From positions 806,001 to 870,000 of the forward strand of contig NZ_JACVAJ010000001.1 in NCBI RefSeq assembly GCF_014851815.1: a DNA stretch of 64,000 bases. The letters run 5' to 3'. The DNA is from Pseudoxanthomonas sp. PXM01. Its GTDB lineage: Bacteria > Pseudomonadota > Gammaproteobacteria > Xanthomonadales > Xanthomonadaceae. Made by a program: the position numbers and the translations under genes. Position 1 is the first letter of the stretch; the number at the start of each line of letters is the position of its first letter. Below are positions 1 through 7,675 of the stretch, in pieces. The notes under the pieces were generated by a model. That model did no database searches. It was not told where the DNA came from and worked only from the letters and a program-made list of their open reading frames with translations.

Positions 1-2049
1 TGCGCCCCACGTCGCGTAGCCGGCGGTGGACAGCGTGTTGGCGGCGTTGGCATGGCGCGACGACACGCCGCGCAGATCGACACCCGCCGACCAGCGCGGC
101 GTGAACGTGTAGTCCAGCCACAGGTTACCCACGCGCGATGGCGTGTTGGTCGGCCGGTTGCCGGCGCGCGACACGGACACGCCACCGACGTTCTCGTAGA
201 AATCGTCCAGCGTCGCGTCGACCCAGGCCAGGTTGCCTTCCACGTTCAATGCCTGCAGCGGACGCCAGCCGAACGCCGCTTCGACGCCGCGCGACGATTG
301 CTGGCCAACCGGCAGCGTCTGCCCGGGATTGGCCGGATCGGTGATGGCGAGATCGCGGCGGATGATGCGGTAGGCCGCCAGCGTGGCGAAGCTGCCCCCG
401 TCGCTCGACTGGAACTTTGCGCCGATTTCGCCCTGGCGCCCCGTGGTCAGGTCGAAGTCGCGCAACGTGGCGAAGTTCGCGGTGCTGAGGATGCCCGCCG
501 GCGGATCGGCGGCGGTGCTGTACTGCGCGTAGAGACTCGCCTGCGGCGTGATGGCCCAGTTCAGCGCGACACGCCCGGTCGTCGGTGTGTACTCGCGTTC
601 GAACCGGGCAGGATTGGTCGGCGATACGGTGCGATGGTTGACCACGTCCAGCACGATGCGGTCGCGCCGCAGGCCGGTCAGCAGCGACAGTGACGGGGTC
701 AGCTCGGTCAGGTTTTCCAAGAACAGCGCCTGCGTGTGCAGCCGGTTGGTGCGGTCAGGCGTGTGGACGAGGGCCGCACCGGGGACGTCGAGGAAGTGAC
801 CGGGCGTGACGGCATCCAGCGGCACGGTATCGACAGTCGCCGACAACGAGAGCGGAAAACGCGTCTGCCGGTTGTAGCTGACGTCGAGACCGGTGTTCCA
901 CTGCGATGCGAGACCGAACAGCGTGCCCGTGTGGGCCCATTCGACCCGGTTGCCATAGACCTGCTGGTCGTGGCGCTGCAGCAACGCGCCGGAACGGATC
1001 ACGCCGGTGTTGTCGGTGGTGAGCCGGTAGCTTTCGACATTGCGGTAGTCGCGCAATGCATCGTAGTGGTAGACGGTGTTGCGCACCGTATCGCGCTCGC
1101 CTGGCGTCCATTCCAGCAGCGAGCGTGCCCAGCGCACGTCCTGCCCATAGTAGCCGTCGGCAACGTTGTAGTTGCGACCGATGGTCTCCGGAAGCACGGA
1201 CAGACGTCCCGTCGCAGGCTGGCGCACCGGCGTGCCCCAGTACGGACGATGGTTATCCTCTTGCTGATACTCGACGGCCAAGGTGTGGCGCAGTGTGGGC
1301 GCGAGTTGCACCAGCCAGGACGCGGACAGTGTGGACGCCTCACGCCGCTGCCCATCGACCCAGTTGTCGGCATCGCGTGCGCTCGCATCCACGCGAACGG
1401 CCTGCCGCGCCTCGTCGCCACCGATGCGCAGATTGGCGCCCATCGCCAGCGTGCCGTCGCGGAACGAGCCCCACGACGTCTGCACGGCGGCCTCGTCGCG
1501 GTCCAGTCGCGCCAGGCGGGTGACGTAGTTGATCGTGCCGCCGACCGCACCCGCGCCGTAGAGGAAGCTGGATGGCCCGCCGATGGCCTCCACCCGCTCG
1601 TACTGCCAGGCATCGACGGGCCGTGCCGCGATGCTGGGGTACTGCACGTCGATACCGTTGAACAACTGCGTGATCTGGCTGCCGGAGAAGCCACGGTAAG
1701 TCACCGTGTTGCCGTTGCCGGGCGGCGATGCGACGGTCAGCCCCGGGATGCCGGCCAATGCCTCCTGCGTGGTGCGCACGCCGCGCGCATCGAGGGTCGT
1801 GCGATCGATGACGGTGACGGACGCGGGCGTCTCCATCAGGCTCAACGCCAGGCGGGTGCCGGTGCCGGCCGACTGGTCCAGCCCGGCGCGATGGCCTTTG
1901 ACTTCGACGGTATCGAGCTGGGTGGCGCGTGACCCATCGGGCAACACGACGGATTCGGTCGCGAGCGCGACGACGGGGAAAGACAGCACCGCGGCAACCG
2001 CCACGGACAGGCGCGACGCACACGGCATCGCCCGGAACATCAGGGACAT
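1..2049 (-). CDS. TonB-dependent receptor (3' end beyond window edge)
   Basis: Outer-membrane receptor for TonB-driven uptake of a metal chelate. The visible 683 codons start with a signal peptide (MSLMFRAMPCASRLSVAVAA), then a TonB-box-like stretch (QLDTVEVKGHR, about residues 44-54), a plug domain with TPASVTVID and YRGF, and many beta-strand segments of the barrel. The C-terminal strands lie outside the window. The ATG is preceded by GGAGTTCC, a good ribosome site. It is the last of three same-strand genes after a sialidase-fold lipoprotein and a DUF2946 protein. The plug resembles siderophore-type receptors. The DUF2946 neighbour makes a copper-type substrate possible, but the substrate cannot be read from the sequence. 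Confidence 0.9.
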   Translation of the reverse strand, partial: MSLMFRAMPCASRLSVAVAAVLSFPVVALATESVVLPDGSRATQLDTVEVKGHRAGLDQSAGTGTRLALSLMETPASVTVIDRTTLDARGVRTTQEALAGIPGLTVASPPGNGNTVTYRGFSGSQITQLFNGIDVQYPSIAARPVDAWQYERVEAIGGPSSFLYGAGAVGGTINYVTRLARLDRDEAAVQTSWGSFRDGTLAMGANLRIGGDEARQAVRVDASARDADNWVDGQRREASTLSASWLVQLAPTLRHTLAVEYQQEDNHRPYWGTPVRQPATGRLSVLPETIGRNYNVADGYYGQDVRWARSLLEWTPGERDTVRNTVYHYDALRDYRNVESYRLTTDNTGVIRSGALLQRHDQQVYGNRVEWAHTGTLFGLASQWNTGLDVSYNRQTRFPLSLSATVDTVPLDAVTPGHFLDVPGAALVHTPDRTNRLHTQALFLENLTELTPSLSLLTGLRRDRIVLDVVNHRTVSPTNPARFEREYTPTTGRVALNWAITPQASLYAQYSTAADPPAGILSTANFATLRDFDLTTGRQGEIGAKFQSSDGGSFATLAAYRIIRRDLAITDPANPGQTLPVGQQSSRGVEAAFGWRPLQALNVEGNLAWVDATLDDFYENVGGVSVSRAGNRPTNTPSRVGNLWLDYTFTPRWSAGVDLRGVSSRHANAANTLSTAGYATWGA

Positions 2050-2111
2050 GGGAACTCCAAAGCACAAGGACGCGGCGCGCGGGCCGCACGATCAATCGGG
2101 GGTCTTGTGGT

Positions 2112-2513
2112 TCAGAGCAGGATCGGCGGCCCTTGCCCGCCCAGGCCTCGCAGACGCAAGCGCCTGACAGGCGGAAACGGGACGACACGCGCGACGATGC
2201 CGCCGGCGGCACGTGGAAACAGCAGCGCGATGCAAAGCAGCAGCAACGGCAGTGCCATCGCCAGCACACAGTAGGCGCAGTCCGCTCCCATCGGCATGCC
2301 GGCGGGCGCTGGCGCCTGTTTGCCGACAGGCGACTCGATGCGCGTGTCGACCCACTTGATGCCGTCGGTGGAGCACAGCTCGGTCCAGCCCGCCATCACC
2401 TGCGTGCCGGCACTCCCGACCCAGCGCGTGACCGTCGGCGCGAACGCCATCAGCAGCGCCGCCAGCAAGGCGAGCTGCAGCATCGGTCGCAGGAAGGAGG
2501 ACGAACGGATCAC
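2112..2513 (-). CDS. DUF2946 family membrane protein
   Basis: Small predicted inner-membrane protein with hydrophobic stretches near the N terminus (LQLALLAALLMAFA) and in the C-terminal half (MALPLLLLCIALLF). Between them is the CAYC (CxxC) motif typical of DUF2946. Family members often lie beside TonB-dependent receptors or copper genes, but no biochemical function is established. The start is uncertain: this GTG gives 133 aa, while another GTG at 2567 would add 18 residues. It sits between the sialidase-fold lipoprotein and the receptor on the same strand, with short gaps on both sides, so one operon is likely. Confidence 0.7.
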   Translation of the reverse strand: MIRSSSFLRPMLQLALLAALLMAFAPTVTRWVGSAGTQVMAGWTELCSTDGIKWVDTRIESPVGKQAPAPAGMPMGADCAYCVLAMALPLLLLCIALLFPRAAGGIVARVVPFPPVRRLRLRGLGGQGPPILL

Positions 2514-2576
2514 GCGACGATTGTAAGCATCGGACCCGGGATGATCAGGCGCGACAGAGTGTCGCACCCGCTCCCG

Positions 2577-3866
2577 TCACGGAAACACCACGCGCGCACC
2601 GACGACGCGCGGCAGCTCACCGTCCACATCGACCCATGCCAGCCACGCGGCGTCATCCCGCCACTGCATGCGTGGAATCCCGCTGGCGCGTCCCCGCGCC
2701 GACAGCGTGGCGACCTCGGCGCGCTGCGGCTGGGTCCACGCCGCGTCGTAGCGGCCGAGCACCAGCGACTGGCGTTCGTCCGGCGTCTGTTCCAGCCAAC
2801 TGGCCAGCAGATGATCGCCGGCCAGCGCCAGTGCGAGACGCCCGAGCACCTGCGTACCCTTGGCCAGCGTCACCGGCTCACCGAACGTATCGCCGGCATC
2901 GTCGGAACGCGCCGCACGCAGTTCCGGCACGCCCTCCGCCTCGGTATACCAGGCGACCCAGACACGGCTACCCTTCGCCACCACCACAGGGCCATTGACC
3001 GGGCAGCCGGCGATCCGCCAACCATCCGTGTGCACATCACGCGGCAGCGTCCACCGTTCGCCATCGAAACGGACGATGCGCGTATCGCGGATCTCGTCGT
3101 GGCTGCGCCCGCGATAGACGACGACCGCGCCGCGGTCGGTCACCGCCGACGCGGTGGTGCAGCAGTCGCAGGTCGACACATCCAGCGGCCACTCGCCCGT
3201 CTGCTTCGCCTGCGTGTCGTAGGTCGCCGCGCGCAGCATCATCGCGGCACTTCCCGCATGGTCGTGTTCGCCTCCGTCGTGCCCCGTATGCCCGGCAGCT
3301 GCCTTCTGCCGACTGTCCAGCCAGGCGATGCCGAGCCGGTCGCGCGATTGCGGCCAGAACGTCACGAAGCCGTGGTCGCCCGGTGTCCCGGCGGGATGCA
3401 CCAGCTGCGGCGACGTCCAGGTGGTGCCGCCATCCGCGGAGCGCACCAGATCGACACCGTAGTCCATCCGCGACGGCCCGGTACTGCGCAGCCAATGCGC
3501 CCACAGCGAGCCGTCCTGCAGCGCGAAGACATGCGGCGTATCCGCCCAATTGCGGAAGAAGTCGTCTCCCTCGGCGATGGTGACCGGCGGCGTCCAGGCG
3601 TGCGTCTTCCACTGGCTGAGCCGGAAGCGAAGCGCTTCGTTGCCGGTGGGCTCCAGCCAGCTCAGCAATAGACGGCCGTCCGGTGCCGCCACGAGATCCG
3701 GCTGGGCCGCACCCGCAGGTGCCGGCAGTGTCCACGGCTCGACGACCGGCGGCGTGGCGGCGGGCGCCGTGTTCTCCGCGTCCCGCTTCGCGGGCGTACA
3801 CGCGACGATCGAGGCCAGGGCAAGCAGCGCCAGCATGCGTCGGCATGTCGTAAGGGCAACAGGCAT
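2577..3866 (-). CDS. Sialidase-fold (BNR/Asp-box) lipoprotein with CDCC and His-rich motifs
   Basis: Predicted exported lipoprotein of 429 aa. The signal peptide ends in a lipobox with the acylated residue at Cys23 (SIVAC). The body looks like a beta-propeller with an Asp-box (SADGGTTWTSP, 143-153), as in BNR/exo-sialidase proteins. Two features point to metal handling rather than glycan hydrolysis: a His-rich loop (HTGHDGGEHDH, about 193-203) and CDCC at 233-236, with another cysteine near 288. The start was placed at the ATG that opens the lipoprotein signal; an upstream in-frame extension lacks signal character. It heads a three-gene run with DUF2946 and a TonB-dependent receptor. The metal role is inference. 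Confidence 0.75.
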   Translation of the reverse strand: MPVALTTCRRMLALLALASIVACTPAKRDAENTAPAATPPVVEPWTLPAPAGAAQPDLVAAPDGRLLLSWLEPTGNEALRFRLSQWKTHAWTPPVTIAEGDDFFRNWADTPHVFALQDGSLWAHWLRSTGPSRMDYGVDLVRSADGGTTWTSPQLVHPAGTPGDHGFVTFWPQSRDRLGIAWLDSRQKAAAGHTGHDGGEHDHAGSAAMMLRAATYDTQAKQTGEWPLDVSTCDCCTTASAVTDRGAVVVYRGRSHDEIRDTRIVRFDGERWTLPRDVHTDGWRIAGCPVNGPVVVAKGSRVWVAWYTEAEGVPELRAARSDDAGDTFGEPVTLAKGTQVLGRLALALAGDHLLASWLEQTPDERQSLVLGRYDAAWTQPQRAEVATLSARGRASGIPRMQWRDDAAWLAWVDVDGELPRVVGARVVFP

Positions 3867-3984
3867 GGCGGGACATCCGTTCGCGGGAGGGCGACATTCC
3901 ACCACGGAATCCACCCGGTCCACTGCGACCGGCTGACGCAGGCTCATCGCGCCGCCGATCACCCCCAGCGTTTATCCTTGCACC

Positions 3985-5313
3985 ATGAACGACACCGCCC
4001 GCGACATCCTCACGCCCACCCAGCTCAACACGCTGGCGCGCGACCTGCTGGAGGGTGCGTTTCCGCTGGTGTGGGTGGAAGGCGAGTTGGGCAATGTCAC
4101 CCGTCCTGCGTCCGGGCACCTGTACTTCACCCTCAAGGACGCGCGCGCGCAGGTGCGCTGCGCGATGTTCAAGCCCAAGAGCCAGTGGCTGAAGTTCGCC
4201 CCGCGCGAGGGCCTGCGCGTGCTCGCGCGCGGTCGTCTGACCCTGTACGAAGCGCGCGGCGACTACCAGTTGGTGATCGACAGCCTGGAGGAAGCCGGCG
4301 AAGGCGCGCTGCGGCGTGCGTTCGAGGAACTGCGTGCCCGACTCACCGCGGAAGGCCTGTTCGATGCAGCACGCAAACGTCCCCTGCCCGCCCACGTGCA
4401 GCGGCTCGCCGTGCTGACTTCCCCGACAGGCGCCGCGGTGCGCGATGTGCTGAGCGTGCTGCAGCGCCGCTTCCCGCTGCTGGAAGTCGACGTGTTGCCG
4501 GTCCAGGTGCAGGGCGAAACGGCCGCGGCGCAGATCGTGGACATGCTGCAGCGCGCGGCACGCAGCGGTCGCTACGACGTGCTGTTGGTCGCCCGAGGCG
4601 GCGGTTCGCTGGAGGACCTCTGGGCCTTCAACGACGAGCGGCTTGCGCGCGCCATCGCCGCCTCGCCGGTGCCCGTGGTGTCGGCTATCGGCCACGAAAC
4701 CGACTTCACCCTCGCCGACTTCGCCGCCGACCTGCGCGCGCCCACACCGTCGGTCGCAGCGGAACTGCTGGTACCCGACCGGCGCGACCTGCTGGCGCGC
4801 GTCCAGGGGTTGCAGCGTCGGCTGGCCACCACCCAGGCGCATCGGTTGCGCAATGCCATGCAGCGCGCCGATCGCGCTGCGCTGCGACTCAATGCCCTGC
4901 GACCGCAGGCACGCCTCGAGATGCTGCGACGCCGCCAGGAAGACGCGGCACGCCGGCTGCACACCCTGTGGCGCGATCAGCAGGCGCGGCGTGCGGCCGC
5001 GCTTCGCCATGCCGACGCCATCCTGCGCGCACACGCGCCACAGCGCCGCCTCGAACAACTGCGCGCCCGCCTGCTGGCACTCGCACCCCGGCCGCAAGCC
5101 GCCATCGCCCGCACCCTGCAACGCGACGCCCTGCGCCTGCGTGCCCTCGCCCGCTCACTGGAAGCCGTCAGCCCCCTCGCCACCGTCGCTCGCGGCTACG
5201 CCCTGGTGACGAAGGAAGACGGCACGCTGGTGCGCTCGGTGGCGCAGGTGCAGCCAGGCGAACGTGTCGATGCCCAGGTCGGCGATGGCCGACTGAAACT
5301 GCGGGCGGAATAG
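3985..5313 (+). CDS. xseA: Exodeoxyribonuclease VII large subunit
   Basis: Large subunit of the nuclease that degrades single-stranded DNA to oligonucleotides in the cytoplasm. The 442 aa product has an N-terminal OB-fold (about 8-110) containing [10 protein letters not shown], a catalytic domain with [17 protein letters not shown] (from about 203) and GHETDF (about 236), and a long Arg/Ala/Leu-rich coiled-coil C terminus. Length and motif order match the family. It is divergent from the sialidase-fold lipoprotein. The small subunit gene xseB is not in the window. Confidence 0.97.
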   Translation: MNDTARDILTPTQLNTLARDLLEGAFPLVWVEGELGNVTRPASGHLYFTLKDARAQVRCAMFKPKSQWLKFAPREGLRVLARGRLTLYEARGDYQLVIDSLEEAGEGALRRAFEELRARLTAEGLFDAARKRPLPAHVQRLAVLTSPTGAAVRDVLSVLQRRFPLLEVDVLPVQVQGETAAAQIVDMLQRAARSGRYDVLLVARGGGSLEDLWAFNDERLARAIAASPVPVVSAIGHETDFTLADFAADLRAPTPSVAAELLVPDRRDLLARVQGLQRRLATTQAHRLRNAMQRADRAALRLNALRPQARLEMLRRRQEDAARRLHTLWRDQQARRAAALRHADAILRAHAPQRRLEQLRARLLALAPRPQAAIARTLQRDALRLRALARSLEAVSPLATVARGYALVTKEDGTLVRSVAQVQPGERVDAQVGDGRLKLRAE

Positions 5314-5378
5314 CGACGCGACAGCGAGCGACTTACCCTCAGCACCCGAACGACAATTGCCTTGTTCCGGAGCACGAC

Positions 5379-5723
5379 ATGATCACCCGCGAACAACTGG
5401 TCGAGATGTTCGACAACATGGCCAAGGAGACGCCCTGGGACCTGCGCAAGCCGCTGGTGTGGGGCTACTTCTTCACCCACAGCACGCGACCACCGCTGGA
5501 AACGGTCGTGCCGCTGCTGCAGGACCAGGGCTACCGGGTGATCGCGCTGTACCTGGAAGAGAAGGACAGCCGTAAGGATCCGGACCTCTGGTGGCTGCAT
5601 ATCGAGAAGACCGAAGTGCATACGCCCGACAGCCTGCACGAGCGCAACCAGGCGCTGTACCGCTTCGCCGACGAGCACGGCCTGGATGCCTATGACGGCA
5701 TGGATGTCGGCGCCATCGACTGA
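5379..5723 (+). CDS. RraB-family (ribonuclease E inhibitor-like) protein
   Basis: 114 aa acidic cytoplasmic protein that resembles the RraB domain: an N-terminal helix (REQLVEMFDNMA), a central segment ending in VIALYLEEKD, and an acidic tail with YDGMDVGAID. In E. coli RraB binds RNase E and changes which RNAs it cuts. This copy is shorter than E. coli RraB, so the same activity is inferred from family likeness only. The ATG is preceded by a weak GGAGC. It lies 65 nt downstream of xseA and could be co-transcribed with it. Confidence 0.75.
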   Translation: MITREQLVEMFDNMAKETPWDLRKPLVWGYFFTHSTRPPLETVVPLLQDQGYRVIALYLEEKDSRKDPDLWWLHIEKTEVHTPDSLHERNQALYRFADEHGLDAYDGMDVGAID

Positions 5724-5819
5724 TCCTGCTCCCGGTCCCGCAGCCGGGACCTCACGCCGTCCAACCCCATTCCTTCAGCCCGTGCGTTCGACTCCCTGTC
5801 CCACATACGGAGTCACGCC

Positions 5820-7589
5820 ATGTCGCACCGCCTGACCGTTACCCTGCTGGCCGCCGCCCTGCTGGCTGCCTGCCAATCCAACCCCACGACCCAGCACTCC
5901 CCTGAAGCCGAAGCGGCCGCGGTGGCTGCAGACGCATACGCCCGCCAGGAAGCCGCCACCGAGCGGCGCGACCAGGAGACGCTCGACCGCATCGCCGTCA
6001 CCGGCAACCGTCTGCGCAGCGAGCAGGCCAAAGCGACGGCGGCTACCGGACTGGCCTACGCGCCCTCGGCACCGCCGCCGCCGGCTCCCGCGATGATGAT
6101 GGAGTACCGGACCGCCAACGTCATCGTTGCCCCGCAAGCCCCACCGGTAAACGCCGAGAAGTACGCCGACCGCGACGACAACCCGGTGCGCCGTACGCTG
6201 GACGAGCCGGTCTCGACGTTCTCTGTCGACGTGGACACCGGCAGCTACAGCAACGTGCGCCGCATGCTGCGCGAAGGCCAGCGTCCACCCGCCGACGCCG
6301 TGCGTGCGGAGGAGTTCATCAACTACTTCCGCTATGGCCACGCCGGACCGAGTGACCGCAGCCGGCCGTTCGCGGTGACCACCGAACTCGCACCGGCACC
6401 GTGGAACGCCAAGCGCCAGCTGCTGATGGTCGGCATCAAGGGCTACGACGTACCGAAAGCGACGCTGCCCCCGGCCAACCTGGTGTTCCTGCTCGACACG
6501 TCCGGCTCGATGGAGTCGCCGGACAAGCTGCCGCTGCTCAAGCAGTCGTTCGCGCAGCTCGTTACCCAACTGCGCGCGCAGGACCGTGTCAGCATCGTCG
6601 TTTATGCCGGCTCCGCGGGCCTGGTATTGCCGCCGACGCCCGGCAACCGGCACGACGAGATCCTCAGTGCGCTCGATCGCCTGCAGGCCGGCGGCAGCAC
6701 CAATGGCGGCGACGGCATCCGCCTGGCGTACGCGATGGCGAAGCAGGCCTTCGTCAGGGACGGCGTGAACCGGGTGATCCTGGCCACCGACGGCGACTTC
6801 AACGTCGGCACCGTCAGCCAGGACGCGCTGGAAACCATGGTCGCCGACCAGCGCGCCTCCGGCATCGCGCTGACCACGCTGGGCTTCGGCACCGGCAATT
6901 ACAACGACGCGCTGGCCGAGAAGCTGGCCGATGTCGGCGACGGCAACCATGCCTACATCGACACGCTGCAGGAAGGCCGGAAGGTGCTGGTGGACGAGAT
7001 GCAGTCGACCCTGCTGACCATCGCCCGTGACGTGAAGATCCAGGTGGAGTTCAACCCCGCCGTGGTGTCCGAGTACCGGCTGATCGGCTACGAGAACCGC
7101 GTGCTGGCCAACGAGGACTTCGCCAACGACAAGGTCGATGCCGGCGACATCGGTGCCGGCCACGAGGTCACTGCGCTGTACGAGATCACGCCGGTCGGCA
7201 GCGGTGCGGAACGCCTTCCCGCCCTGCGCTACGGTGGCAAGCAGGTCGCCGCAGGCGCGTCGACCACCGAGGTCGCGCACGTGCGCCTGCGCTACAAGCT
7301 GCCGGGCCAGGAGGCCAGCCGTTTGATCGAAACACCGATCGCGAAAACGTCGCTGACCGCACAACCCAGCGACGCCTTCCGTTTCGCCAGTGCCGTGGCG
7401 GCCTATGCCGACCTGTTGCGTGGTGGTCAACGCGTCGACGGCTGGAACTGGAATGACGTGGCGCGCACCGCGCGCGCAGCGACGGGACGCGATCCGTATG
7501 GCCTGAAGGCGGAATTCATCGGCATGGTCGAGCAGGCGCATCGGCTGGTGGCGGTCAAGGACGACGCCCCTGCCCTCGCTGGCGAATGA
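5820..7589 (+). CDS. VWA/DUF3520 lipoprotein (YfbK-like)
   Basis: 589 aa exported lipoprotein (LLAAC lipobox, acylated Cys18). After a linker with a TonB-box-like stretch (TLDRIAVTGNRLR, 54-66) and a proline-rich segment comes an N-terminal YfbK-type region (FSVDVDTGSYSNVRRML). A von Willebrand A domain follows with an intact MIDAS: DTSGSM at 226-231, GGSTNGGDG, and ATDGDFNVG. The C-terminal part matches DUF3520. VWA proteins of this type bind ligands through a divalent metal at the cell envelope; the partner is unknown. Homologues are often found near ECF sigma factors, and one lies about 3 kb downstream here. The TonB-box-like module is shared with that sigma factor's putative regulator. 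Confidence 0.9.
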   Translation: MSHRLTVTLLAAALLAACQSNPTTQHSPEAEAAAVAADAYARQEAATERRDQETLDRIAVTGNRLRSEQAKATAATGLAYAPSAPPPPAPAMMMEYRTANVIVAPQAPPVNAEKYADRDDNPVRRTLDEPVSTFSVDVDTGSYSNVRRMLREGQRPPADAVRAEEFINYFRYGHAGPSDRSRPFAVTTELAPAPWNAKRQLLMVGIKGYDVPKATLPPANLVFLLDTSGSMESPDKLPLLKQSFAQLVTQLRAQDRVSIVVYAGSAGLVLPPTPGNRHDEILSALDRLQAGGSTNGGDGIRLAYAMAKQAFVRDGVNRVILATDGDFNVGTVSQDALETMVADQRASGIALTTLGFGTGNYNDALAEKLADVGDGNHAYIDTLQEGRKVLVDEMQSTLLTIARDVKIQVEFNPAVVSEYRLIGYENRVLANEDFANDKVDAGDIGAGHEVTALYEITPVGSGAERLPALRYGGKQVAAGASTTEVAHVRLRYKLPGQEASRLIETPIAKTSLTAQPSDAFRFASAVAAYADLLRGGQRVDGWNWNDVARTARAATGRDPYGLKAEFIGMVEQAHRLVAVKDDAPALAGE

Positions 7590-7600
7590 TCCAGACGAGC

Positions 7601-7622
7601 GGAGGTCCACGGATGGACCTCC
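7601..7622. terminator. Hairpin between convergent genes
   Basis: Perfect 9-bp arms GGAGGTCCA / TGGACCTCC around a CGGA loop, 11 nt after the VWA gene stop and between two converging genes. There is no clear T-tract, so it is called a terminator from its position and stem only. Confidence 0.5.
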
Positions 7623-7675
7623 CCGTCCTGCCGCTCAACCCGTACGCCACGTCATGTGGGCAACACCCGGGATGC

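Noticed and set aside
2577..3866. Functional sialidase
   Set aside because: The Asp-box shows only the fold. The arginine triad and FRIP motif of true sialidases were not seen, and the CDCC and His-rich motifs suggest another role.
3037..5121. Long open frame on the minus strand opposite xseA
   Set aside because: It runs antisense through a clear xseA gene and the adjacent lipoprotein. Such frames are common in G+C-rich DNA, and the protein has no family likeness.
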